64,000 nucleotides of DNA from Aldrovandia affinis (GCA_029706075.1 JAINUG010000031.1:496001-560000); one strand, 5' to 3'; shown: positions 11,401 through 22,415, counted from the stretch's first letter. Numbers and translations are program-made. Notes: generated by a model from the sequence alone, not told the origin.

Positions 11401-12636
11401 ACTAGCCGGCTAGATTAATGTTAATTTTATTTAGCCAAGTACTAACATTAGCTCAGTTAATGATGTGAGTCAATAATGTGAGAATGTTAATTAACTTACA
11501 TGGAAATTAAATGCAAATCACCTGCATTTTACATCAGTTCATTTCATCGCAGTTTTGGGCCAGTAATGAGATGCCATCAACTAACAGAGGGCACCGTTAT
11601 ATTTGGACTGTGTGTATCGAGCTGGTTGTTGCTACACACACATATAATTTAGTGTTTCTTAAAGAAAAACTGTCAACCTCAGCAACATAGGGTGATGTTG
11701 CTGAGGTTGACAGTTTTTCTTTAAGAAACACTAAATTACATGTTATACAGTTGATATGCAGTCCAGTCGATGTCCTTCAATTCAGAGAACAAGGTTGCCT
11801 AGCTACTCTTGTATTGCATTGTGTTTACAACTGCATTGCATACAGGGGAATGAGCCAGAGGTTCTCAAAAGTCTTTAATGATCTCTACTTCAGTTTACTT
11901 CAGTAAACATAGCAGTTGCACTGCTTATCTGAGACAATTAAAATGGTGTGTACCATTTCATGTGTTATTAGTAGTCAATTGATTGCTGGGTGTGAGGCAC
12001 TGACATTGATTTTCATCACTATGTCAAACAGTGACAGAAGAGATCATTCAATACAGTCCAAATGAGTGGAGAATCTCCTGTGTGGAATGCCACTGAATGC
12101 CTGTAATTCAGCTGTATCTGGCACGCACTGCAGCACTGGAGCATACAGTCTGTGCACACATTAAATAGGAGCTTTTCTCTACTTCTGTCTACTCCCATTT
12201 TAAACTGGTCTTATAGTCAAACCCCCTGGTATAGCTGAGAGTGAAAATGGTTCCCCAGAGATTAATGCTGATGTTCAGACACTTACCTGTCAGCAAATCC
12301 GACAAGATTATTCCTCTGTGAGGCTGGGACATACTCATTCCTCAGCACTGAGGCCTTGACTCAGTCCTCATTTCACACCTCAACCTTAGCCCAGTTTCAT
12401 TTTTTATAGCTGCACTTTTAAATAATATTGAAAAGTTGTAAGGCTGGGTCCTGTTCAGATATCAACTTTATAAAATTAAGACATATTTACATTTACCTTC
12501 ACCTTGCACAAACAGGGTGCAGTTAAAGTACATTTTAAAATGTCGAGCTGATACTGGTGTAAGCTGTTTTTAAAAAACCAATGTGAAAATCTGACAGAGA
12601 ATTGAGAAAAATGTCCACTCATCTCTGGATTTAAGG
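8462..12636. other. Non-coding stretch containing one perfect foldback
   Basis: No coding domain recognised. The only striking structure is the perfect inverted repeat at 11645-11738. Around 11380-11480 there are several GCTAG/TTAGC words but no clear period. Confidence 0.5.
11645..11738. repeat. Perfect 44-bp inverted repeat with 6-base loop
   Basis: The arm at 11645-11688 (starting TAATTTAGTGTTTCTTAAAG, ending CAGCAACAT) is the exact reverse complement of 11695-11738; AGGGTG separates them. The match stops abruptly on both sides. It would fold into a long hairpin as RNA or a cruciform as DNA. It may be a recent inverted duplication, a small foldback transposon or a small-RNA precursor. Confidence 0.97.
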
Positions 12637-13137
12637 GCTCTACTTTCGTTATCAGGCAATGCTCAGAGAGTAGCGCTAATCCAGGACAGAGGCACTTTAA
12701 GGCATGTTCTTTTCCACTCCGGTAGTATTGTGACAAGAGACCAGTGGTGCACCTGTGGCACAGTTGTAAAAGTGGTTGGTTTAAGAAGAATAAATGACCA
12801 GTGGGTGTGGTGAGGGTTTGGTTTATTATGACCAATCAGATAATACTTTTTTTCTCCCTTAATACCATTGCCATGACAAACTAGCAATTCCATCATGTCT
12901 ACTAAAAGTGTTTTTCTTAGTAGGAAACTGATGTAGTCCGGGAGGAAGAAGAGGAGAAGACGTGTGGCGCATGTTAGTTTAGTTTAGTTTGTCTTTTTAT
13001 CAAATCCACATGTAACAAAATGTGTTTATTAACAATATTAACTACATTTCAAATATGCACTTGTGATGCTTACATAGGGTGACCAGACGTCCTACATTTT
13101 GACTCGTCGTCCCACCTAAAAAAAGATAGATGTTATT
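12637..13137 (+). repeat. Repeat family R, copy R1 (partial)
   Basis: It starts GCTCTACTTTCGTTATC and shares blocks with R2-R4: GTTTAAGAAGAATAAATGAC, then GGTGTGGTGAGGGTTTGG, then ACCAATCAGAT, then TAGTTTAGTTTAGTTTGT. No coding capacity. The 3' part seen in R3 is missing or too diverged. Confidence 0.8.
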
Positions 13138-13342
13138 CTATCAGCCTAATGCATTATTCTGTATAAACACGGTGTGTGCCTAGCCACATAACAACAATCA
13201 TTCACACTCAGCCAACCTTCAGTCTAACACTTCCCTCTTATTGGAAATAGAAAGAGAAACAATAGGCAAATTATGTATCATTGGAAAGAGCATGAAATTA
13301 TCTTTATTTTGATGAATAAACTGATGTGTTATGACCAATCAC

Positions 13343-13361
13343 AAAAAAAAAAAAAAAAAAA
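13343..13361 (+). repeat. Poly(A) tract
   Basis: A run of about 19 A, possibly a retroposon tail, with no recognisable body beside it. Confidence 0.8.
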
Positions 13362-13474
13362 ATTATTTTTTGAAATCGAAAAACATCATATACAAACATC
13401 AATTATGAAAATGTGAAAATATGTATTTGTACATCATTTATAATAATACACAATTTGTGGAGATACTGTATATA

Positions 13475-13625
13475 TGCCATTTAGCAGATGCTTTTTACAC
13501 AAAGCGACTAACAGAGTAGTGAACGCATAATTTTTTCAGTATACTGTATGTGGTCCCAATGGGAATTGAACCCACAACCTAAGCGTTGTCAGCACCATGC
13601 TCTACCTACTGAGCCACACAGAACC
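13475..13625 (-). repeat. tRNA-derived SINE, minus orientation
   Basis: The plus strand reads GCCATTTAGCAGATGCTTTT, then GGGAATTGAACCCACAACC, then CTCTACCTACTGAGCCACAC. Read on the minus strand, the last two are an A-box-like GTGGCTCAGTAGGTAGAG and a good B-box (GGTTCAATTCC), as in a tRNA. Confidence 0.85.
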
Positions 13626-14189
13626 ACTATATATGGTATGTGTTACGAACCCATTACGAACCCATAAAAACCGCCCGCACTTCAATAGCCGGACGGTGAA
13701 CTCAGACGGGACACGACAAACAAATATTCCTTCGAGTCAACAAGTTAGATCAAAAGATACAGGATTTATTTATGACATATGACAGATAGTAGACATACTC
13801 ATATGACAATGAAGGGATATAATAAAAACATTCAAAATGCACAGGGAAAAACTGACAAGCAAGTAAGGTAAAAATCTTTGCAAAAGTTTTCCAAAAGGGC
13901 ACAGCTGAATGGCACAAAGTCAAAGAAAGAAAAAAATGTGCTCCACCCCTTATAAACTCCAGTCTTATTGGTCTTATTATATACAAAATATGTGTGTAAA
14001 TTATGTACAGATAAATTCTTATAATATCACAAACAGGTGTAATAATTTGAAACACCTTAATTGTACACAGGTGGACTCCATTCAAATAATTATGTGACCT
14101 CTGAAGACAATTGCTTGTACCAGAGCTTATTTAGGTGTCCCCTACTTAATGAATACTTATGGAATCAATTATTATCAGTTTTTTTATAT
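13626..14189. other. Non-coding stretch, nothing recognised
   Basis: Contains two GAACCCATA-like words and AT-rich sequence; no domain or known repeat end. Confidence 0.4.
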
Positions 14190-14375
14190 CAGATTTATTT
14201 CAGATTTTTCCCCGTTTCTCTCTCCAATTTGGAAGCCAATTACACCCTCTATTCATCTCTTCCAGACCTGGGCCGGTCTGGAAGAGACAGGTTTCTAACC
14301 GTGTCCCTGATAAGCAGCTCACACTCGTACAGGATGAGCCAAATACGGGTGCGTTAGACCACTACTCTATCCACC
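14190..14375. repeat. SINE-like repeat with internal hairpin
   Basis: It shares CCAATTTGGAAGCCAATTA-type sequence with the repeat at 63262-63560. It holds a perfect 13-bp stem, TCTCTTCCAGACC and GGTCTGGAAGAGA, at 14256-14268 and 14275-14287 with a 6-base loop. Confidence 0.5.
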
Positions 14376-14627
14376 AGCCCTATTGTCCCCTGTTGTCTGT
14401 TTTTTTTTATTGCTAAATCATTTCGAAAATGCTTTTCACTTTGACATTATTTTGTTTTAATCTGTAAATACCTTTTATACCCACTGCACTTCTGGGGTGG
14501 GAACGCACGGCTTGTTGTGATTTATTCCTTGCATATACTGTATTGTATGGATTTAACCCAGTCCAGGATGTTTCTGGAGGCGCAGGCTCTCCGGTAAATG
14601 CAGGTTCAGGTAACAATATAATAATAT

Positions 14628-14768
14628 ATGCCATTTAGCAGACGCTTTTATCCAAAGTGACTAACAGTAGTGAATGCATTTTTCAGTATATGTGGTCCCA
14701 GTGGGAATTGAACCCACAAGCTAAGCGTTGCCAACGCCATGCTCTACCAACTGAGCCACACAGAACCA
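14628..14768 (-). repeat. tRNA-derived SINE, minus orientation
   Basis: Same family as 13475-13625: GCCATTTAGCAGACGCTTTT at the low end, GGGAATTGAACCCACAAGC and CTCTACCAACTGAGCCACAC at the high end. The minus strand has intact A- and B-box matches. Confidence 0.88.
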
Positions 14769-15042
14769 CAGGTGCATGTACACACTAATTTATTTTATTT
14801 TATTTGTCAGGGACATAGTAAAAATCTGTTTTTACAGTACAGATACAGTATCAGATACATTTTTTTATTAAGTGTATATAACAAAGGGCTCATTTCCAAA
14901 CACCTGTCCACAGTAAACTACAAATAAATAAAAGTATGTATCAAAAAAAATAAACAGACAAAACAAAATCTGAAACATTTGAAAAAATACTACTTCATAC
15001 AGCAAAATAGCAATTAAAACAAAACAAAACACCATAAATGAG

Positions 15043-15175
15043 AAGGGGGCCTCAGGTAGTGTAACGATCAAAGCATTCACCCGGAATGCGAGTTGCCTAC
15101 TGCAGCTTCGGTTTGAAACCCGACTGCACCAGTCCGGCCCTGGCCAGGAGCCCCGATAGGGGGCAGCGATTAAAA
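15043..15175 (+). repeat. tRNA-headed SINE
   Basis: GGCCTCAGGTAGTGTAACG (A-box region) and CGGTTTGAAACCC (B-box region) are followed by CCGGCCCTGGCCAGGAGCCC and GGGGGCAGCG. The same head and body are present at 44183. Confidence 0.7.
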
Positions 15176-15186
15176 TAGATGGAACC

Positions 15187-15527
15187 ATGAACTCCAGCAT
15201 GTACCAAGACATTTTGTCCAAAAACCTTGTTCCTTCTGCCAGGAAGCTACACCGTGGCCACAGATGGACCGTCAAACAAGACAACGAGCCCAAACATATG
15301 TCCAAAGAAACAGAGAAATGGTTGACAGAGCACAAGATCAATGTCCTGACGTGGCCATCTCAGTCTCCAGACCTGAATCCAATTGCACATTTGTAGTTTG
15401 GTTAAAAAAATCTGTCCACAAAAGACAACCAAATAATCTGAAGGAACTAGAACAATTCTGCACGGAGGAATGGTTGAGGATCCCCCCCAAGAAGTTCCAT
15501 AATCTCCTACGACACTACAGAAGGTGA
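15187..15527 (+). pseudogene. Tc1-like transposase C-terminal fragment
   Basis: The frame starts MNSSMYQDILSKNLVPSARK and contains VKQDNEPKHMSKETEKWL and [11 protein letters not shown], the region between the second Asp and the Glu of the DDE domain. A frameshift or stop near 15394 separates it from the tail FCTEEWLRIPPKKFHNLL, which ends at 15527. No terminal repeats were found. Confidence 0.85.
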
Positions 15528-16845
15528 CTACTTGCTGTTATAATGGCCAAGGGAAGAACCACAAAGTACTGATAACAGTGTTGTGAATATTTGTGATTCT
15601 TGATTTTTCAGGAAAAAAATAAAATAATTCTGAACTGTTCGATTGTGCTTTGTGCCAATACATTATTATTAAATAATATCATTTTTGGAATTTTTTGACC
15701 ATAAAATATACCTCATTACTTATATAGTTTATTGTATATGATCTCTTTATTTAATCAGTTCATCTTTATCAAGGCTATGAATACAAATGGAGCCTAATGT
15801 ACCTATGAGAAAGTGTGAGCTGCTTGAGCTACCAACCACTGCGAAAAATTATTTCACTCCAAAGTAAGCTCTTAGGAGGTGTGTTAAGTGTAATTCTTAA
15901 GATATTTGATACATACCGGCCCTGAGCATATTAGAAGTATATTAGAATGATTCCTAGGAATAAGTTTATAAAACGTGGGAGTGAGTTATTAATCTTCTTA
16001 AACCTACTTTCAGCGGGGAGTAAGACTAATTCCTTTGAGTGGATTCCTGTCTGTTTTGTGATGTGAAATGCAGTAACAATGCGCTTGCGAGGACATTTCC
16101 CTCATTCGATTCCAAATGTTGAGAAAATTGCCAATCAAATGCAGAGTTCAGAATTTGCAGAGTCCAAAGCAGTTGTGCAATCAGAAAGCAAACTTGTTTG
16201 TGTTCAAACATTATGTAATGCCACAAGAAACACATACACACACATGCCTATACATTGTATAACTAACTAAACTAGCAATTTATCCAGTTTTGGATCAACT
16301 TGTTATGTAGTATGCCAGGTGAAAAGAAAAACAATCATTGTGTGCATATGAACTGACTCCTTACCGGAAATTCCCCTCTTCCCTTATTTAGATGTCAATG
16401 TCTAATTGGAGATTGACAGCCTGGCGAAGTGCCAGATTTTATGCTGGTGCTGCACATTCAGGAGTTAGCTATTTCATTTAGCTTTTATCATTGAGACACT
16501 CATCACTGTGTAAGCAGCAAAACTAGATCAAAGAAGAGTAAATGTCATGAAGACAAAACTATGTATTTATCCATTATTTTACCCACTGACCTCTTGAGGT
16601 TGAAAACATTCCATATCTCACTTCGGCATAATACATTAAAACAACTTGGCAGATGGCATGAAAAAAATGGACTACAGGTACAAACCGTTTCCATGCATAT
16701 AGGAAACAGCAAAAGGTGTTGTTAGGGGCTGAAGCTGAAGATACATGTTCATATAGGCTACTGTAACAGACCATCACAAATATTTTTGCCTTTTTAGCTT
16801 GGTTTGTTTCATATTTTTTAATTGCATCAGCTATAATATTTATAT
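15528..16845. other. Non-coding stretch, nothing recognised
   Basis: AT-rich with only short frames; no domain, repeat end or structured element recognised. Confidence 0.5.
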
Positions 16846-17115
16846 TAAATATGTCTGGTTTATCTGACCTGTCATATATCCCAGGTACCTCAGGTCCTGA
16901 TGAGATGTAAGGTTATGTGTGTAACACACATGGGGATCCTGGTCAGAGACAAAAACGAGACAAATTGTCTAGATAGAATCTGGAGCCTAGCAGGAGGCCA
17001 GCTACCACGATGGCCCCCCTACAGGCCTGGTGGGAGAGCCAGGGGAGGTGCCATAAAGAGCATATGGCCATTCCACGGGGAACAATGGCGAATCTGACAG
17101 CATGCATCACAGCGC
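16846..17115. repeat. Unit B, copy 1: 270-bp direct repeat of 22621-22890
   Basis: TAAATATGTCTGGTTTATC through CATGCATCACAGCGC reads the same, with no difference noticed by eye, at 22621-22890. From 16906 it corresponds to the first part of the LTR-like repeat also seen at 22681 and 44881; the rest of that repeat is absent here. Confidence 0.93.
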
Positions 17116-17194
17116 TCAAGCAGAAGCATCAATATTAACCTAATAAAGTGACAAAAATGTAAATAAAATTCATTATACTCACCAAAACATTTGA

Positions 17195-17508
17195 TTATTT
17201 GTACACAAAATCCATCCTGCTTTCTTTCCTTAAGAAGAGTTCAATTACTCTGTTGTACAGGTTATCTCTGTGTTTCAGTTCCAACAACAAGTCCTTTTCT
17301 ATCGCCATGGAGGCTAATGCTGAAAGTCGAGTCTGTCCAGTCGTATTTCTGTCCAGCAATACAATTTGCAGTGCTCTTCGGAGGCTGTGAGCCAAGGGTA
17401 CCGCTCGTAGTTACTGAATTGAAAGTGGCGGATAAACCCTTTCCCTGGCTGGGACAGGTTTGCTAGCTTCGGGGTTGGCCGACCTTTCCTCACGATGTCC
17501 AGCTTTTC
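17195..17508 (-). pseudogene. Internally deleted hAT transposase (TTF-type zinc-finger end fused to C-terminal end)
   Basis: On the minus strand 17508-17325 reads KLDIVRKGRPTPKLANLSQP, then FIRHFQFSNYERYPWLTASE, then HCKLYCW, typical of the N-terminal TTF/ZMYM-type finger of fish hAT transposases. It is followed, after a frame change, by LASMAIEKDLLLELK and KESRMDFVYK ending at 17195, which resembles the C-terminus of the same family. The central catalytic and dimerisation regions are missing. Confidence 0.7.
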
Positions 17509-17526
17509 TTGAAAAGTCCGTCTTGA

Positions 17527-17558
17527 AAATCAAATCAAATCAAATCAAATCAAATCAA
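17527..17558 (-). repeat. AAATC tandem tail of the LINE
   Basis: Six AAATC units plus AA; the microsatellite-like 3' tail expected of L2/CR1-type LINEs. Confidence 0.9.
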
Positions 17559-18390
17559 GTTTATTTGTATAGCGCTTTTCACAACAGAATTGTCACAAAA
17601 CGCTTAACAGAGGGGGAACCCAGGCCTAGACCCCCAAAAGCAAAGCCTAACGGCAACAGTGGCAAGGAAAAACTCCTAGGTAGGGAGAAACCTTGGGAGG
17701 AACCAGACTAAAAAGGGGGAGCCCATCCTCTTCTGGCCGGCACAGGGTATGTCCAAAAAGACCATGTCATGGTCAGTCCAAGGTTAGTCTGAGTTAGGTA
17801 GTCAGCGGGGGGCTAAACCACGCGGAGAGGGTCCAGATCCAGGAACTGGGGTTGGCGTGGGGGTGAGGGTTGATGGGGGCAGCTCACACTTCTCGCAGGA
17901 TCTAGGGCTCGGGGCAGGTGCCCCCGAGTCAGAGGCCGAGGCAGAGAAGAGAACATGCAGTCAGAAAAAAGCAGTGCTATAGCCAGTAGCATTATGTAAG
18001 AGCAGGGGAGCACAAGCATAGGAAATATACAGTTAGCCCCAACAGGTGTAAGCTATGGCAGCATACCTATTAGGAGAGGGACAGAGAAAACACGCAGCCA
18101 TGTGAGAGTTCCAAACAATCCACACCTGATCAAGGATAACCAGCATAACAGTGGTGGTAACACATTGAGGAGGTGACAGTATGGAAAGTTTCTCACTCCA
18201 TAAGACACTAAGGCACGGCCTTCTCCATCTCTCCACCTAGACTATGTTTGGCAGTAAGCTAGGCTGAAAAGATATGTTTTTAATCTACACTTAAAAATTG
18301 AAACTGTGTCCGAATCCCTAACATGCCTTGGTAAACCGTTCCACAACAGAGGAGCTCTAAAAGAGAAGGCTCTACCACCAGCTGTGCTCT

Positions 18391-21139
18391 TCAAAATTCT
18401 AGGGAGTAATAGATGGCCGGCTTCTTGTGAACGAAGCAGTCGTGTCGGCTTATAGGGGCAATCATTTCGGTCAGATATAAAGGTGCAAGTCCGTTTACTG
18501 CTTTAAAAGTTAGCAACAGTACTTTATAATCAGCCCGATATTTAATAGGAAGCCAATGTAGTGATGCTAACACTGGAGTAATGTGCTCATACTTTTGGAT
18601 CTAGTCAAAATACGTGCCGCTGTATTCTGTACTAGTTGAAGACTCTTTAGAGAGCTACTAGAGGAGCCGGATAATAAGGCATTACAATAGTCTAGCCTCG
18701 ATGCAACAAAAGCATGCATCAAGGTTTTAGCATCCTCTAATGACAGAAAGTGCCGAATTTTAGCTATGTTTCTTAGGTGAAAGAAAGCTACTCTGGAAGT
18801 GTTTTTAATATGAGTGTCAAATGTAAGGTCCTGATCAATAATAAAACCAAGGTTCTTAACCATAATACTTGATGTAACTATGCAATCACCTGCATTTAAC
18901 TGCAGATCCAACTTGTTCCTTAATTTTTGGGGCCCAAAACCATCATCTCTGTTTTATCTGAATTTAAAAGCAGGAAATTTACTGTCATCCAGTTCTTTAT
19001 ATCAGAGATACAAGCCTCTAATTGAGTGAGTTTAAGTGTTTCACCTGGTTTCATTGATATGTACAGCTGTGTATCATCGGCATAGCAATGGAAATTTACA
19101 CCATGTTTATGAATAACATTACCGAGTGGTAGCAAGTATAATGAGAACAGTAATGGTCCCAGCACTGAGCCTTGTGGAATACCATATTTAACCTGAGAGT
19201 AGTCAGAGAACTCTTGATCTAATTGCACAAATTGAAACCGGTCTAATAAGTATGATTTAAACCATGAGAGTGCCCGTCCCGCAAAACCAACCAGGTTTTC
19301 TAGCCTATGAAGGAGAATCTGGTGGTCAATAGTGTCAAAAGCAGCACTTATGTCAAGGAGCACTAGAATAGAAACACAACCAGTGTCCAATGCTAACAGT
19401 AAGTCATTTACAACTTTAATAAGTGCTGTCTCAGTGCTATGGTTTGGTCTAAAACCTGATTGTAATGTTTCATATAGATTATTCGTTTTTAGGAAAGCAG
19501 TTAATTGTTGAGCTACAGATTTCTCTAAAATTTTTGACAAAAAGGGCAGATTTGAAATGGGCCTATAGTTCTTCAGATTAACAGGATCAAGATTTGGTTT
19601 CTTTAGAAGAGGCTTGATTACTGCTACTTTTAAAGACCTAGGTACGCAACCCAATAATAGGGATGTATTTATGATATCTAACATGGGCTGGCCTAGCACA
19701 GGCAAAAGCTCTTTAATAAGCTTTGTTGGTATGGGGTCTAACAGACATGTAGATGATTTGGAGGACATAACCAGTTTACTGAATTTGTCCAGATCCAAGG
19801 GAGTGAAAAACTCAAGGGTCTCTACGCAACCCTGCTCCTGATAGCCCTGTGCTATCTCGGCAGTTGGAGTGCTAGATATTGGAGTCATTTTCATAATTTG
19901 TTCTCTGATTGTCTCAATCTTATCAGTAAACGAGTTCATAAAGTCATTTGAATTATAGTTAGAAGGATAACTGATGGAAACTGAAGACTGTTTTTTGTCA
20001 GTTTAGCTACCGTGTTAAATAGAAATCTTGGGTTGTTTTTATTCTGGTCAATTAGTTTCGAGAAGTACGATGACCTAGCTGTAGTAAGAGTGCTTGTATT
20101 CGATGAGGCTGTCCTTCCAAGCAGAGCGAAAAACCTCTAAATTGGTAGAGCGCCATCTGCGTTCTAATTTTCTGGAAACTTGTTTAAGGGCACGGGTATG
20201 GTCGGTAAACCAGGGTGCAAGTTTCTTCTCACTGCATTTTTTTCTCTTGAGGGGTGCGACCGCATCAAGTGTATTCCGTAAAATGTGATTTAACGCATCA
20301 GTTTGATGATCAATTGACAAAAGGCTATTTGGGTCCTGACTTGATACTAAGGATTCGGGAAGTAAGTTTATAAGTTTTGAAGCCGTCAATGAATTTATAG
20401 AGCGGCTGGAATAGTATTTAGGTTCCGATTTAATAGGAATATTTACCTGAATTTCAAAGGAAATCAAAAAGTGATCCGATAGTACAGGATTATGGGGAGA
20501 CACAATGATATTCTCGACATCGATACCATAGGATAAAACTAAATCTAAGGTATGATTGTGGCGGTGGGTTGGTTCAGATATATTTTGAACAAAACCGACA
20601 GAGTCAATAATAGCTGCAAAAGCCAGTCCTAAAGGGTCACTGTCATTATCAACATGTATGTTGAAATCTCCAACAATCACAACTTTATCCGCCATAGTTG
20701 CCAAGCTTGATAAAAACTCTGCAAACTCGGAGAGAAAAACAGTATACGGTCCAGGTGGTCTATAAATAGTTATTAAGAGGAAGGATTGCACTGAGGTAAC
20801 TAGATCTTTTGACCGTCCAGAAAGCATAGAAAGCGATTCAAAAGAGGAGAACTTATCCCCACATTTAGGTGTAAAACTAAATTTTGTCGAAAAAATCACA
20901 GCAACACCGCCCCCTCTACCGGACAGACGCGGCGCTTGGCAGCTGGCATAACCATCGGGAGATGCCTCATTAAGTGCACTGTATTCGTCAGGCCTAAGCC
21001 AGGTTTCAGTGAAACTAATCAGGTCAAAACTATGGTCGGTGATTACAAAATGGCTTTGTAAGTATATCTGCGACCAAATCAATTTATTCTCCTCTGTCAG
21101 CCATTGTGGGTTGAAAAAACAGCTATTAAATCTACACAA
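18391..21139 (-). pseudogene. LINE ORF2: endonuclease + reverse transcriptase, broken by four frameshifts
   Basis: The first segment (21139-20075) is an apurinic-type endonuclease: ISFTETWL at residues 41-48, GDFNIHVD at 157-164, SDHF at 221-224. The second (19939-18920) is the reverse transcriptase: [10 protein letters not shown] (about 124-133), [10 protein letters not shown] (162-171), [13 protein letters not shown] (194-206), [13 protein letters not shown] (253-265) and the catalytic YADDTQLY (286-293). The tail (18911-18391) has HAFVASRLDYCNALLSG and LASLHWLPIKYRADYKVL. The frame changes near 20080 and at the T-runs 19991-19996, 18924-18928 and 18593-18596; each of the last three looks like a run short by one base. 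Apart from these, all core motifs are intact. Confidence 0.88.
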
Positions 21140-21219
21140 ATATATTTTAGCTTGTGCAGATCGCTACAGATGCAGTTTTCTAGCTATGAGGAGTACGCTC
21201 TCTGACCATCCAATCAAAT

Positions 21220-21260
21220 GACGTGAAAATGCCGACGTTATTGTACGCCTCGAAATCTGA
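21220..21260 (+). repeat. Remnant of a preceding unit A 3' end
   Basis: GACGTGAAAATGCCGACGTT, then ATTGTACGCC and TCGAAATCTGA, match 22515-22581 and 1049-1115 except for a missing 26-bp block between GCC and TCGA. It lies before the copy-2 promoter, as if another unit A once stood just upstream, giving a period of about 1,295 bp. Confidence 0.7.
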
Positions 21261-21454
21261 AATTGTATTCCATTGAAACTCATTTTAATAATTGAATATA
21301 TATATTTTGCTGACTTAAAGAATGCATAAGCATTTTTTAAAATACACTCGTGTGGAATTATGACACTTAGAATGTTGGTAACCGTAGAATTCCGAGGTAT
21401 TGCATTGTGACATCATCAGTGGTATTGTTCTGTGACAGTATGCCTGTAGTGCAG

Positions 21455-21460
21455 TATAAG
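21455..21460 (+). promoter_or_regulatory. TATA box of unit A copy 2
   Basis: GCAGTATAAGTAAG contains TATAAG 55 bases before the ATG at 21510, leaving a short 5' leader. The upstream 60 bases carry GTGACATCATCAG and TGTGACAG. Placement suggests a compact TATA-driven, intronless gene; transcription itself is inferred. Confidence 0.45.
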
Positions 21461-21509
21461 TAAGAACCCCTGCCCATAATGGAGAAACACATTCACTGAT
21501 CAACAGAAG

Positions 21510-22126
21510 ATGGAGAGACATTACAAGGAGGTCCAAAACAGCAACATGGCCAAAGCACCAGAGGACTCGCGAGAACAGAGTCAGAACATGGCCAAAGCAC
21601 AAGAGGACTCACGAGAACAGAGTCACAACATGACCACAGCACCAGAGGACTCGCGAGAACAGAGTCACAACATGGCCACAGCACAAGAGGACTCGCGAGA
21701 ACAGAGTCACAACATGGCCACAGCACAAGAGGACTCGCGAGAACAGAGTCACAACATGGCCACAGCACCAGAGGACTCGCGAGAACAGAGTCACACTTTG
21801 TTGCGACTGCGGGAGGAGCTGGCCGATGCCCTGGGGAAGCTGTCGGCGACGAGACGCGGCTGGAAGTTATCAGTCGCCGCTGCAGAGACCTGGTGAAGGG
21901 GAAGATGGACCTGTGGAAGGAGGTGGATGGCCTCAGAGACGAGCTGAGGGAGAGCGAGGACAGTTGGGTCTGGTTTGGACGACAATTCCACCGGCTGAAG
22001 AGAATCTCGAGAGCAGGTATCGCGTGGACCGGGCTTGTTACATGAGGCTGTACAACCTCGTGCCGAGGTCCTGGTAATTATGGGGGCTTTATGCAGCTGG
22101 AAGAATCCGCGGAGTCCTCGGAGTAG
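21510..22126 (+). pseudogene. Unit A copy 2: repeat/coiled-coil protein, frameshifted
   Basis: It starts MERHYKEVQNSNMAKAPEDS, which shows the likely true N-terminus of the family, and continues with six 14-residue units (21546-21797) and LLRLREELADALGKLSA. One T present in copy 1 (GCGTACGAG versus GCGACGAG near 21847) is missing, so the frame leaves the coiled-coil sequence; the matching stop is at 22124-22126. Further one-base losses relative to copy 1 are CGGAG to CGAG, GAGGGTC to GAGGTC, and a G6 run to G5. These may be real decay or assembly error. Promoter, poly(A) signal and hairpin are intact. Confidence 0.75.
21546..21797 (+). repeat. 42-bp coding minisatellite, copy 2
   Basis: Six units starting at 21546, 21588, 21630, 21672, 21714 and 21756. 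The first two have AAAGC in place of ACAGC (Lys for Thr) and the third begins ATGACC, so units at the 5' edge are the most diverged. Confidence 0.95.
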
Positions 22127-22236
22127 GACGTCACAGACTGCATACTGCGGACAGACGGCAGACCGAGGAAATATCGATGCTGGAGTTGGAGGACGAAGAG
22201 GAGAATGCAAACTGCATTGGAGAATGCATAACCATT

Positions 22237-22242
22237 AATAAA
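22237..22242 (+). promoter_or_regulatory. Poly(A) signal AATAAA of unit A copy 2
   Basis: Same position relative to the stop as in copy 1 (111 bases after the matching TAG). Confidence 0.5.
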
Positions 22243-22389
22243 TCATATTATAGCTGCTGTGGATCTGCTATCGTTGTGCTGTTCTCCAAAATGACATACA
22301 TTAAAGCACACATTACACTAACCAGCTGTTGAACTTCCTTTCCTGAGTGATCCATGAATATGTCACCCAAACGTAATATTAGAGAAGGT

Positions 22390-22415
22390 CCATGAGTCAG
22401 ACGAATGACTCATGG
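22390..22415 (+). promoter_or_regulatory. Conserved 10-bp AP-1-like hairpin, copy 2
   Basis: Identical to 922-947: CCATGAGTCA, loop GACGAA, TGACTCATGG. Confidence 0.5.

Larger units (their letters stand above)
17527..21200 (-). mobile_element. Non-LTR retrotransposon (L2/CR1-like LINE), near full-length
   Basis: It runs on the minus strand. The 3' end is at 17527-17558, an AAATC tandem tract on the plus strand (GATTT on the element strand). The untranslated 3' part is about 17559-18390 and includes TTTATTTGTATAGCGCTTTT, common at fish LINE ends. The single recognised frame (18391-21139) has an AP-endonuclease then a reverse transcriptase. The 5' limit is estimated only; no target-site duplication was established. 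Clade (L2, Rex1 or CR1) is not resolved. Confidence 0.85.

Noticed and set aside
15043..15175. Functional tRNA gene
   Set aside because: A- and B-box regions are present, but the acceptor and anticodon stems do not form and related copies are dispersed, so it is a SINE head.
21493..21794. Minus-strand frames rich in LVLWPCCDSVLAS repeats opposite unit A
   Set aside because: They are the antisense reading of the 42-bp array; the plus strand has the promoter, poly(A) signal and coiled-coil continuation.
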